A stretch of DNA of 30,309 nucleotides from Bacillota bacterium (lineage in GTDB: Bacteria; Bacillota; Clostridia; Christensenellales; Aristaeellaceae): NCBI GenBank assembly GCA_023392755.1, contig JAEWNM010000330.1:1-30309 (forward strand). Direction: 5' to 3'. Shown in pieces: positions 16,147 to 22,872 of the stretch (positions within the stretch are counted from its first letter, which is position 1; each line of letters starts with the position of its first letter). The position numbers were made by a program, and so were the translations under genes. The notes under the pieces are model-generated. The model was not told where the DNA came from. It did not search any database and saw nothing but the letters and a program-made list of their open reading frames with translations.

Positions 16147-16221
16147 GATACGAAGACCGGGGGAAGCAGGCATGCTTCCCCCGGCCTTCGTATCAACAAA
16201 GTGGCTGTCGCCACTTTGTTG
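16147..16221 (+). terminator. Two stacked long hairpins after the peptidoglycan-binding gene
   Basis: The first hairpin pairs GATACGAAG (16147-16155) with CTTCGTATC (16186-16194) and CCGGGGGAAGCA (16157-16168) with TGCTTCCCCCGG (16173-16184). The second is a perfect 12-bp stem CAACAAAGTGGC-TGTC-GCCACTTTGTTG (16194-16221) followed by AGTTTTTCC, a good terminator. They share the base at 16194 and so compete at their edges. Confidence 0.75.
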
Positions 16222-16393
16222 AGTTTTTCCCTCGCTGCACTGTAAAAGGCTGCACCTTTTACGGGCGTTTGCTCGGGCAAGGAAGGAATTTTTCAAAATT
16301 CCTTCGCAAACCACCGCACATGTCGCTGGTTTGCGATCTAGAATCGGAGGACTTCGGCCCTCCGATATCTCCCAGGGTTTTATGATGGTCTGA
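16194..16393 (+). repeat. Mosaic repeat copy A
   Basis: This 200-base element matches the reverse complement of 23785-24015 in three blocks: the CAACAAAGTG hairpin with the following TTTTTCCCTCG, the block CACATGTCGCTGGTTTGCG through ATCGGAGG (16317-16350), and CCTCCGAT through GATGGTCTGA (16359-16393). Copy A has 74 extra bases (16243-16316) holding hairpins GTAAAAGG/CCTTTTAC and AAGGAATTTT/AAAATTCCTT. Copy B instead has about 106 extra bases inside the last hairpin loop. No coding capacity. Confidence 0.8.
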
Positions 16394-16423
16394 CCGGGGG
16401 AAGCAGGCCTGCTTCCCCCGGTC
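16392..16423. repeat. Perfect 32-base palindrome, second copy of the hairpin at 16147-16194
   Basis: GACCGGGGGAAGCAGG is followed directly by its exact reverse complement. The same core occurs at 16155-16184, so the repeat element is bracketed by two related palindromes. CTTTATTT follows on the + strand. The ProB-like kinase gene ends 3 bases to the right on the minus strand, so it may work as a two-way terminator. Confidence 0.8.
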
Positions 16424-16425
16424 CT

Positions 16426-17244
16426 TTATTTCAGCCCGAGCCTGGTGCAGGGAACGGCGCCGTTGATAAGATCGCGCAAATGGTGGCGTGCGTGGCCGAT
16501 GATAACGGTGGTGCCGCGTTGGATGGGGCCCAAGGCATATTCCAGCTTGGCCCGGGCGCCGTTGGCTCCGGCCCGGCTGGCGCCCACGCAATTGGCCTGC
16601 AGGGCGCGCACGGCGGCCACGACTTCTTCCGTGGTATTGCCCGTGACCTCCCGAACCAGCGTTTTGGGATCGGCGGGATTTTGATAAATGCCTTCGGTGG
16701 ATGTCAATAGCACCAGCAGCTTGGCCTTGACCAGCCCGGCGATGACGGCGGCAGTTTCATCGTTATCCACGCATTCGTATACCGGCTCGCCGCTTTGCCG
16801 GCGGTGGGCCAGCTCCATCTTGCGGTTTTCCTCGTCGCTGACGGGATCGTTATAATTGATAATAGGGATGGCACCCTGCTGGGCTGCCCTTACCAGCAGC
16901 TTGTGGATGTGCTCCCGCTTTTCCGGGTCGTTAAAGTGGGTATGCTCCACCAGCACCTGCCGCACGCTGTATTCCGGGCGGATGAACTGGCGGTAGTTTT
17001 GCATGAGAATGGACTGGCCCTGGGCGGCGTAGTCCGTTTTGTCCTGCTCCGGGTCGCCGTGAAGCTCCCGGCCGGTGCGCTTCATATAATCCAGGCGGCC
17101 GATCTCCGTAGCGCCGGAGGTGACCCATATCATGCCCGGCGCAAGCTCGCTGCCCAGCCGGGAAAAAATGTTGTAATCAATGTCGTTGTCCTCTTTGCGG
17201 ATCAGCGCCATGGAGCCGATTTTGCCGACGAGTTCAAATTCCAT
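16426..17244 (-). CDS. Amino acid kinase family protein, ProB-like
   Basis: 272-residue kinase of the amino acid kinase fold. Segments resemble glutamate 5-kinase: SGATEIGR near residues 43-50, AAQGQSILMQNYRQF, a QVLVEHTHFNDPEKREHI stretch, PIINYNDPVSDEE, then VDNDETAAVIAGLVKAKLLV and LLTSTEGIYQNPADP. The C-terminal PUA domain of classical ProB is absent. The N-terminal lysine-bearing loop is reduced to MEFELVGKIGSMAL. Relatives in Clostridia are often labelled uridylate kinase, but the motifs fit ProB better. No proA or proC is adjacent, so substrate remains open. ATG 17244 follows GGAGG by eight bases. Confidence 0.8.
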   Translation of the reverse strand: MEFELVGKIGSMALIRKEDNDIDYNIFSRLGSELAPGMIWVTSGATEIGRLDYMKRTGRELHGDPEQDKTDYAAQGQSILMQNYRQFIRPEYSVRQVLVEHTHFNDPEKREHIHKLLVRAAQQGAIPIINYNDPVSDEENRKMELAHRRQSGEPVYECVDNDETAAVIAGLVKAKLLVLLTSTEGIYQNPADPKTLVREVTGNTTEEVVAAVRALQANCVGASRAGANGARAKLEYALGPIQRGTTVIIGHARHHLRDLINGAVPCTRLGLK

Positions 17245-17361
17245 TGCGGTATCCTCCGTACCATCAGATGATTATGGCAAGCATCCCATACGGACAATGG
17301 GCATGGAATGCCAGGCAAAAGGGCGGAACAAAAATGCTTTGCCGTATGCCGTGCGCAAGCT

Positions 17362-17391
17362 ATTGTAGCATGGCAATGGCGGATTCGTAAA
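17362..17391 (-). promoter_or_regulatory. Possible promoter for the ProB-like kinase
   Basis: On the minus strand TTTACG (17391-17386), 18 bases, TACAAT (17367-17362). It lies about 118 bases before the start codon. Confidence 0.4.
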
Positions 17392-17423
17392 GTGCTCGGG
17401 CGGGTAACGGGAAAAGATGAAAA

Positions 17424-17464
17424 GGAGCTGTTCCGCCGCGTTTTTCCCGCTTTGGATCAGCTCC
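17424..17464 (-). terminator. Possible terminator of the phosphate-transport operon
   Basis: Reading the minus strand, GGAGCTG (17464-17458) pairs with CAGCTCC (17430-17424) across a 27-base loop and is followed by TTTTCATCTTTT. The loop is long, so confidence is moderate. Confidence 0.4.
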
Positions 17465-17491
17465 TGCCCACCTGGGGTTTTTAGCAGCCTT

Positions 17492-18115
17492 TCAGCTGTT
17501 CTTGAGCACGACGCTTTCGATGACCTCGGCCACATGCTCGCAGCCGTCATAGCAGGACTCAAACCCGTCAAAGATGTCACGCCAGATGATAATGTCCAGC
17601 GGGCTTTCGGGGGCGGCAAACAGCTTGCTGACGGCTTTGAAGTGCAGCGTGTCGCCCTCGGTCTCCAGGGAATTGATTTCGACCAGGCAGTCCTTGATGG
17701 CGGTGGACTTTTTGAAATTGCTGAACTCGCAGGTGAGGGTTTTGACGGCGGAGCAGCAGCGCACCAGCAGTTCGCAAAGGTTGACCACCTCGGGCCGCGG
17801 CTTCGCCACGCCGTACATACACATGCGGCGCATGATGTCGTCAATACCGTCCACCACATCGTCCAACTGGTGGGAGAGCAGCGCCAAGTCCTCCCGGTCG
17901 ATGGGCGGCAAAAACTCCCTGGCCAGGCGGTCCAGCGTTTTATGGTTGATTCCGTCGGCAAAGTGTTCGATGCTGTGCAGCGCATCCATCCTGGCAGATA
18001 GTGTCTCCGGGTCGAAATGCAGGATTGTTTCGTTCAGGTATTCGGCGGCGCGCAGCGCGCAGTCGGCATAGTCGATAAAGCTTTGAAAATAGTCGTAGGC
18101 TCCTCGTTTGGGCAT
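17492..18115 (-). CDS. DUF47 (PhoU-like) phosphate transport accessory protein
   Basis: 207-residue, all-helical, acidic protein of the DUF47/PhoU-like family, which is usually encoded beside PiT transporters and thought to modulate them from the cytoplasm. Recognisable segments are DALHSIEHFADGINHKTLDR, LSHQLDDVVDGIDDIMRRM with its metal-binding acidic residues, and LVEINSLETEGDTLHFKA. The start at 18115 (MPKRGAYDYFQ) has AAAGGA nine bases upstream. The earlier ATG at 18133 overlaps the stop of the PiT gene, is in frame, but includes the ribosome site. Gene order PiT-DUF47 on one strand supports one operon. Confidence 0.92.
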   Translation of the reverse strand: MPKRGAYDYFQSFIDYADCALRAAEYLNETILHFDPETLSARMDALHSIEHFADGINHKTLDRLAREFLPPIDREDLALLSHQLDDVVDGIDDIMRRMCMYGVAKPRPEVVNLCELLVRCCSAVKTLTCEFSNFKKSTAIKDCLVEINSLETEGDTLHFKAVSKLFAAPESPLDIIIWRDIFDGFESCYDGCEHVAEVIESVVLKNS

Positions 18116-18132
18116 GGGGCATCGTCCTTTCA

Positions 18133-19185
18133 TTAAAAGATCAGCATGAACAGCTTGGCCATCAAATACCCCAGCAGGCCGCAGCCGGGAAAGGTCAAGA
18201 CCCAGGTGAGCACCATATCCTTAACAATGGACCAGTCCACCGCGGACAGGCGCATGGATGCGCCAACGCCCATGATGGCGGTGGTTTTGGTGTGGGTCGT
18301 GCTCACAGGCATCCCTGTGACGGAGGAGAGCAGCAGGCAGCCCGCGGCGGCCAGGTCGGCGGAAAAGCCCTGATGGGGCTGCAACCTGACCATGTCCATA
18401 CCCACGGATTTGATGATGCGGTAGCCGCCGATGGAGGTGCCAAGGCCCATGATAAGGGAGCAAAGGATCATCAGCCAGACGGGAATGACAAAGCTGGTCA
18501 CATTGCTCTGGCCGCCCACCAGAAATATGCCCAGCAAAAAGACGCTCATGAACTTCTGGCCGTCCTGCGCGCCGTGCATAAACGCCATGGACGCGCCGCC
18601 AAAGATTTGAGCGCCTTTGAAGAAGCCGACTGTTTTTTGCCGCTCAATGTTGCGGCACAGCGCCTCGGTGATCCTGGTGACAACATACCCGGAGCCAAAG
18701 CCAAGAAAGGTGGAAAGCACCAGGCCGTAGAGCACCTTGACCCATTCGGAGCCGTTGATGCCGCTAAGGCTCCCGTGCAGCGCGATGGCCGCGCCGGACA
18801 GGCCGGCGATCAGCGCGTGGCTCTCGCTGGTGGGGATGCCGAATTTCCATGCCGCGGTGGCCCAGATCACAATGGCCAAAAGCGCCGCGCACAGCGCGAC
18901 GGTGGCTTCCTGCGTGTTTCCGCCGAAATCCACCATCTTGTATATGGTCATGGCCACCTTGGAGTTGACCAGGGTCATCACCAGAACGCCGATAAAGTTG
19001 AAGACGGCGGCCATTACGATAGCCGCCTTGGGGCCGATGGCCCTGGTGGATACGCAGGTGGCGATGGCGTTGGGCGCATCCGTCCAGCCATTGACAAGAA
19101 TGACGCCAAGTGTAAGCAATACGGTAACGAGAAGGAGCGGGCTTGCGGTAAGCATTTGAATAAAATGGCCCAAATCTACGCTCAT
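18133..19185 (-). CDS. Inorganic phosphate transporter, PiT family
   Basis: 350-residue integral membrane protein with about ten hydrophobic segments. The duplicated PiT signature is visible as NGWTDAPNAIATCVSTRAI near residues 32-50 and FMHGAQDGQKFMSVF in the second half, together with VSTTHTKTTAIMGVGAS. Low-affinity, cation-coupled uptake of phosphate (or metal-phosphate) across the cytoplasmic membrane is the expected role. The start follows AAGAGG by a few bases. It leads an operon with the DUF47 gene, under the promoter at 19329-19357, with a leader of about 135 bases. Confidence 0.93.
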   Translation of the reverse strand: MSVDLGHFIQMLTASPLLLVTVLLTLGVILVNGWTDAPNAIATCVSTRAIGPKAAIVMAAVFNFIGVLVMTLVNSKVAMTIYKMVDFGGNTQEATVALCAALLAIVIWATAAWKFGIPTSESHALIAGLSGAAIALHGSLSGINGSEWVKVLYGLVLSTFLGFGSGYVVTRITEALCRNIERQKTVGFFKGAQIFGGASMAFMHGAQDGQKFMSVFLLGIFLVGGQSNVTSFVIPVWLMILCSLIMGLGTSIGGYRIIKSVGMDMVRLQPHQGFSADLAAAGCLLLSSVTGMPVSTTHTKTTAIMGVGASMRLSAVDWSIVKDMVLTWVLTFPGCGLLGYLMAKLFMLIF

Positions 19186-19328
19186 AAAAACCTCTTGATA
19201 TATTTTGGCGGCCGCCGGACGGCTGCGGCACCCGTATTAACAAGCGGAAAAGCTCAAAAAATTCTAACGCGCGCCTTTCCGTTTCATCGCTCAAATCTAA
19301 CGTTATAAGCAAAACATGCGCCCAAACT

Positions 19329-19375
19329 ACTATAAATATTCGTAAAACGGATGTCAAGTAAGAATTGGGTAAGAA
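19329..19375 (-). promoter_or_regulatory. Sigma-A promoter for the phosphate transporter with two upstream direct repeats
   Basis: Minus strand TTGACA (19357-19352), 17 bases, TATAGT (19334-19329). Immediately upstream are two identical heptamers TTCTTAC (19375-19369 and 19364-19358), 11 bases apart. Heptamers at 11-base spacing beside a phosphate gene are reminiscent of PhoP/PhoB boxes, but the sequence is not the textbook box. Confidence 0.65.
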
Positions 19376-19479
19376 AAATCTGCACAAAAACTTGCAGAAT
19401 ACTTATTTTGTAAGCTGCTGTTACAGGAGGATAAACGCCAGGCGAGGCATTTTTGCTAAGACAGGCTTTGCATATGGGG

Positions 19480-19529
19480 TTTCCAAAGGGGTTGTATCCC
19501 TTTGGCGGGGTACCTAGGGGCAGAGCCCC
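19480..19529. repeat. Tandem hairpins after the acyl-CoA synthetase gene
   Basis: CCAAAGGG and CCCTTTGG form an 8-bp stem in 19481-19505. CCTAGGGGC-AGA-GCCCCTAGG (about 19512-19532) forms a perfect 9-bp stem that reaches the stop codon region of the minus-strand gene. No T-run follows on the minus strand. They may be protective 3' structures or another dispersed repeat. Confidence 0.6.
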
Positions 19530-21205
19530 TAGGCCGTCTCTATCGCGTCGGCGGATTGCAGGCCCAAGGTTTGCACGCCCATTTCACGAAGCTTGTATTT
19601 TTGAATCTTGCCGCTGGCTGTCATGGGGAAGGAAGCCATGAAGATGACGTAGCGGGGGGATTTGAAGCGGGACATGCCGCTTTTCACGAACTGTATGATT
19701 TCGTCCTGAGTGGCTTCCATGCCGTCGCGCAGGATGACGCAGGCCAGCACTTCCTCGCCGTACTTTTCATCGGGCACGCCTACCACCTGCACATCGCGGA
19801 TGGCGGGATGGGTGTAGAGGAACTCCTCGATTTCACGGGGGTAAATGTTTTCGCCTCCGCGGATAATCATATCCTTCAGCCGGCCGGTGATGCGGAAGTT
19901 GCCTTCCTCATCCATGGTGCCGATATCCCCGGTATGCAGCCAGCCCTGGTCATCAATGGCCTGGCGGGTGGCTTCGGGCATTTTATAATAGCCCTTCATG
20001 ACCAGATAGCCACGGGTGACGATTTCGCCGGGCACGCCACGGGGCTGCTCCAGGCCTGTTTCGGGATTGATAATCTTGCCCTCGGTGCAGGGCAGCAGCT
20101 TGCCCACGGTGGCTACGCGCAGCTCCAGCGGGTCGTCGGCGGAGGATTGGGTCATGCCGGGAGAGGACTCCGTTTGCCCGAAAACGATGGTGATCTCGTT
20201 CATGTGCATTTTGGTGTTCACGTCCCGCATGGCCTTGATGGGGCAGGGCGAGCCGGCCATGATGCCTGTGCGCAGGCGTGAGAAATCGAACCTGTCAAAG
20301 TCGGGGTGTTCCAGCATGCCGATAAACATGGTGGGTACGCCGTGCACGGCGGTGCACCTTTCGTTAACCAGCATTTCCATTTCTTTTAAGGGATTGTACC
20401 GCTCCATCAAAACCATGGTGGTGCCGTGGGTGAGGCAGGTCATAACCCCCAGCACGCAGCCGAAGCAGTGGAACAGAGGCACAACGATCAGAAGCCGGTC
20501 ACTGGGCGTAAACTTCATGCGGTCGCCCATGAATTGCCCGTTGTTGGTGATGTTGTGGTGGGTGAGCATGACGCCCTTGGGAAAGCCGGTGGTGCCGGAG
20601 GTATACTGCATGTTGATGACATCGTGGGTGCTCGCGGAGGCGATCAGTGCTTCCACTTCCGATTCCGGCACGGATTCCGCCAGGTCATAGAATTCGGAAA
20701 ACAACCGCGCCCCCATGGGACGGTCGGGATGGTCGCCAATGAGCACCACGGATTTCAAAAACGGCAGGCCAGGGTCGCCCACCTGTTGCGGGGGCTTTTC
20801 CTTCAGGGAGGGCAGCAGGTTCAATATATGGCCCAAATAGGGATTATCCCTGTTTTCAGGCATCATCACCAGCATTTTGGCGTCGCTCTGGCGCAGCAGG
20901 TACTCCACCTCAAACTGCTTGTAATTGGTGTTCACCGTTACCAGAATCGCGCCGATTTTGGCCGTGGCAAACATGGTGAGCATCCATTCCGGCAGGTTGG
21001 TGGCCCAGATGCCCACATGGTCGCCTTTTTTGATGCCCATGGCCAGCATGCCCCTGGCGACAAGGTTGGTAAGGCGGTCAAACTCCTGCCAGCTTAGGCG
21101 CACATTGTATTCCGGCGCAACGACCGCATCGTTGAAGGGAATCTCCCGCACGTTTTTGCGCAGCAAACCGGGCAGCGTGTAGTCGCTCAGGGTGGTGATG
21201 GCCAT
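19529..21205 (-). CDS. Acyl-CoA synthetase (AMP-forming), YngI/FadD-like
   Basis: 558-residue member of the ANL superfamily that adenylates a carboxylic acid and transfers it to CoA. The AMP-binding P-loop is MQYTSGTTGFPKGVMLTHHN near residue 198. Later motifs are FGQTESSPG (A5), WLHTGDIGTMDEEG (A7), GRLKDMIIRGGENIYPREIE (A8) and the catalytic Lys near the end in TASGKIQKYKLRE. The sequence follows Bacillus YngI closely from memory; YngI belongs to a leucine-degradation cluster. GGAGG lies seven to eight bases before ATG 21205. Uniquely for this window it is preceded by a T-box leader. The acid used is unknown; a short, branched or aryl acid is my inference from the regulation. Confidence 0.94.
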   Translation of the reverse strand: MAITTLSDYTLPGLLRKNVREIPFNDAVVAPEYNVRLSWQEFDRLTNLVARGMLAMGIKKGDHVGIWATNLPEWMLTMFATAKIGAILVTVNTNYKQFEVEYLLRQSDAKMLVMMPENRDNPYLGHILNLLPSLKEKPPQQVGDPGLPFLKSVVLIGDHPDRPMGARLFSEFYDLAESVPESEVEALIASASTHDVINMQYTSGTTGFPKGVMLTHHNITNNGQFMGDRMKFTPSDRLLIVVPLFHCFGCVLGVMTCLTHGTTMVLMERYNPLKEMEMLVNERCTAVHGVPTMFIGMLEHPDFDRFDFSRLRTGIMAGSPCPIKAMRDVNTKMHMNEITIVFGQTESSPGMTQSSADDPLELRVATVGKLLPCTEGKIINPETGLEQPRGVPGEIVTRGYLVMKGYYKMPEATRQAIDDQGWLHTGDIGTMDEEGNFRITGRLKDMIIRGGENIYPREIEEFLYTHPAIRDVQVVGVPDEKYGEEVLACVILRDGMEATQDEIIQFVKSGMSRFKSPRYVIFMASFPMTASGKIQKYKLREMGVQTLGLQSADAIETA

Positions 21206-21224
21206 GAAAACCGCCTCCTATCGA

Positions 21225-21264
21225 TAAAAAAACTCCGCCTCTGATCATAAATCAGAGACGGAGG
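21225..21264 (-). terminator. T-box regulated terminator
   Basis: A 12-bp stem with one mismatch (CTCCG-x-CTCTGAT against ATCAGAG-x-CGGAG, about 21233-21262) and a run of seven T on the minus strand (21232-21226). It lies just before the ribosome site of the acyl-CoA synthetase. Confidence 0.9.
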
Positions 21265-21490
21265 CATAAACACTTCCGCGGTACCACTCTGCTTGGGGCG
21301 TTAAGCCCCCGCTTGTGTGCGGCTGTTACGGGCCTTTTCCGTCCGCTGCTACTTGCGGGAATAAATCCCGTTTTCTGGCGGCCGCTCTCGGGTGAGGTTC
21401 CTCCGCAAACCCTTGTGCCTTGCACCAACCGGCAGTTCTCTGAAAGGGCTTGCGGGATACTGATCCCGGTCATCGCGTTTGCTTTCAATT
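21225..21490 (-). ncRNA. T-box leader controlling the acyl-CoA synthetase gene
   Basis: Read on the minus strand this is a complete T-box. Stem I has the AGAGA bulge and GGTTGGTGCAA distal loop, closed by GCAAGCCCTT/AAGGGTTTGC. The specifier loop has AGTA on the 5' side and GAACCTCACCCGAGAG on the 3' side (GAA at 21400-21398). Stem III is GGGG..CCCC. The T-box motif AGTGGTACCGCGG spans 21288-21276. The terminator pairs CTCCG/CGGAG and CTCTGAT/ATCAGAG around 21233-21262, followed by seven T. Specifier reading: CTC (Leu, 21396-21394, followed by the usual A) is favoured; CCT (Pro) one base earlier is the alternative. The variable T-box base is T, fitting a tRNA with A73, which suits both. Confidence 0.93.
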
Positions 21491-21496
21491 GGAAAG

Positions 21497-21525
21497 ATTG
21501 TATAGGAGGCGCTTCCTTTTGTCAA
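21497..21525 (-). promoter_or_regulatory. Sigma-A promoter of the T-box transcript
   Basis: Minus strand TTGACA (21525-21520), 17 bases, TACAAT (21502-21497). Transcription would begin near 21490, placing the whole T-box in the leader. Confidence 0.8.
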
Positions 21526-21566
21526 GCGCGATTTGCAGGACGTTTCAAAAAAGTATCAAATCGCTG

Positions 21567-21594
21567 TTGACAAACGGCTAAAACGGATTATAAT
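21567..21594 (+). promoter_or_regulatory. Sigma-A promoter of the TetR gene
   Basis: TTGACA (21567-21572), 16 bases, TATAAT (21589-21594). It is divergent from the T-box promoter, with about 40 bases between the two -35 boxes. Confidence 0.8.
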
Positions 21595-21609
21595 GACTAT
21601 AAAGTCAAT
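21594..21609 (+). promoter_or_regulatory. Palindrome at the TetR transcription start, possible operator
   Basis: TGACT-ATAA-AGTCA is a perfect 14-base inverted repeat directly after the -10 box, where a self-repressing TetR protein commonly binds. I see no second copy at the divergent T-box promoter. Confidence 0.5.
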
Positions 21610-21626
21610 GATTAAGGAGTCAAACA

Positions 21627-22208
21627 TTGAAGACAGGCATTCGCCGGAAGCAAAAGGAAAACACGCGGGAGAAGCTGCTGAAAGCCGCCTATAACGTGTT
21701 CTCCCGGCAGGGGATTATGAAAAGCCGCATGGCGGACATTGCCGTAGAAGCGGGGGTGTCCCATGGCACGGTATTTGTTCATTTCAAATCGCAGGAGGAG
21801 CTGATAGAGGCGGTGGCAGGCCATTATGGGCGGGAAATTGCCGCGCGCACCCATGCGCTCTCCGGGGAGGGCGGAACTCTCGCCCAGGTGCTTGCGGCCC
21901 ATTTGCAGGGTATAGGCGAGTTTGAAGGCTTCTACACCCGGCTTGTGCTGGAGGCAAGGCTTTTGCCGCAAGGGGCAAGGGACAGCTTTGTGGCGATACA
22001 ATCGGTTCTTTCCCATCATTTTTGCAGGGCACTGGCACGGGAGGAAGCGGCCTGGAATATCCCGCCCTATCTGCTTTTCAACATGTGGATCGGGCTTTTG
22101 CACCATTATTTGCAAAACGGGGACCTGTTCGCCCCTGAAAGCAACGTAATCGCGCGGCACGGCCCCGAAATTCTGGCTGCCTATTTAAGGCTGCTGGGGG
22201 TGAAATAA
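21627..22208 (+). CDS. TetR/AcrR family transcriptional regulator
   Basis: 193-residue regulator. The N-terminal HTH is typical: TREKLLKAAYNVFSRQGI, SRMADIAVEAGVSHGTVFVH, FKSQEELIEAV. The C-terminal ligand/dimer domain is helical and variable. The start is TTG 21627, with AAGGAG seven bases upstream; the nearby ATG at 21608 is in another frame. It is transcribed away from the acyl-CoA synthetase and may sense acyl-CoA as several TetR proteins beside such genes do, but that is inference. The next gene begins two bases after its stop. Confidence 0.93.
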   Translation: MKTGIRRKQKENTREKLLKAAYNVFSRQGIMKSRMADIAVEAGVSHGTVFVHFKSQEELIEAVAGHYGREIAARTHALSGEGGTLAQVLAAHLQGIGEFEGFYTRLVLEARLLPQGARDSFVAIQSVLSHHFCRALAREEAAWNIPPYLLFNMWIGLLHHYLQNGDLFAPESNVIARHGPEILAAYLRLLGVK

Positions 22209-22210
22209 GT

Positions 22211-22462
22211 ATGGGTGAACTGGCCAGGCTTCCCAACATAGGCAAGGTTTTGGAGAAAAACCTGCATCTGATAGGGGTCGATACCCAAAAGCAACTGAAG
22301 GAAATGGGCAGCAAGGAAGCTTTCTTGCGTATCAGGCTTATTGATCCCGGCGCTTGCCTGCACATGCTGTACGGATTGCAGGGCGCAATTGACGGAATCA
22401 AGGATACTTTATTGACGGAGGCTGCAAGGCGGGACTTGAAAGCGTTTTACAAAAATCTGTGA
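22211..22462 (+). CDS. TfoX C-terminal domain protein
   Basis: 83-residue protein consisting only of a TfoX/Sxy C-terminal-type helical domain: LARLPNIGKVLEKNLHLIGV, QLKEMGSKEAFLRIR, CLHMLYGLQGAIDGI. The helix-hairpin-helix-like N-terminus is characteristic. In gamma-proteobacteria the full TfoX protein regulates competence; short stand-alone versions in Firmicutes have no established role. It starts two bases after the TetR gene and is probably co-transcribed with it and with the following zinc-ribbon gene. Confidence 0.85.
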   Translation: MGELARLPNIGKVLEKNLHLIGVDTQKQLKEMGSKEAFLRIRLIDPGACLHMLYGLQGAIDGIKDTLLTEAARRDLKAFYKNL

Positions 22463-22479
22463 AGGAGGAATGGAAAAAC

Positions 22480-22722
22480 ATGAAGACATGCATCGCCTGC
22501 GGCATGCCCATGACCCGGCCCGAAGATTTTGCCATGAAGGATGAAACGAAGGACTATTGCCTGTATTGCGCGCGGCCGGACGGTACCATGCAGTCCTATC
22601 CGGAGAAGCTTGACGGCACAACCCGTTTTCTGATTAAGACACAGGGGCTTGACGAGGCTGCCGCCCGGGAGACGGCCATACGGCTCATGAAAAAGCTGCC
22701 TGCCTGGGCGGATATGCCGTAG
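22480..22722 (+). CDS. Small zinc-ribbon protein
   Basis: 80-residue protein with two Cys pairs, CIACGMPM at the N-terminus and YCLYCARPDG near residue 27, forming a probable zinc ribbon. The remainder is short and helical (FLIKTQGLDEAAARETAIRL). It resembles the putative zinc-ribbon family common in Clostridia; function unknown. ATG 22480 sits 11-13 bases after AAGGAGG, a slightly long spacing. In-frame GTG at 22459 would include the ribosome site and overlap the previous gene, so I prefer 22480. Confidence 0.82.
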   Translation: MKTCIACGMPMTRPEDFAMKDETKDYCLYCARPDGTMQSYPEKLDGTTRFLIKTQGLDEAAARETAIRLMKKLPAWADMP

Positions 22723-22805
22723 AGGCGCGTTTATATAGGGCCCGCGCGCCTTGAAACGGCATCTTGCGCCGCTGTGTGCATTTCGGTGTGTTTGCGGCCC
22801 GCATA

Positions 22806-22833
22806 TTGACAAATGGTGGGAACATGGTACACT
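22806..22833 (+). promoter_or_regulatory. Probable promoter for the alpha/beta hydrolase
   Basis: TTGACA (22806-22811), 16 bases, TACACT (22828-22833), 39 bases before the ATG at 22873. Confidence 0.6.
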
Positions 22834-22872
22834 CCATGCCGTCGGCAATGCCGCAGGAAAGGACCAATAACC

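Noticed and set aside
17272..17985. 237-codon minus-strand frame extending past the DUF47 stop
   Set aside because: It is an alternative frame of the DUF47 gene continued into the intergenic region; Ser/Thr/Trp-rich and without a family match.
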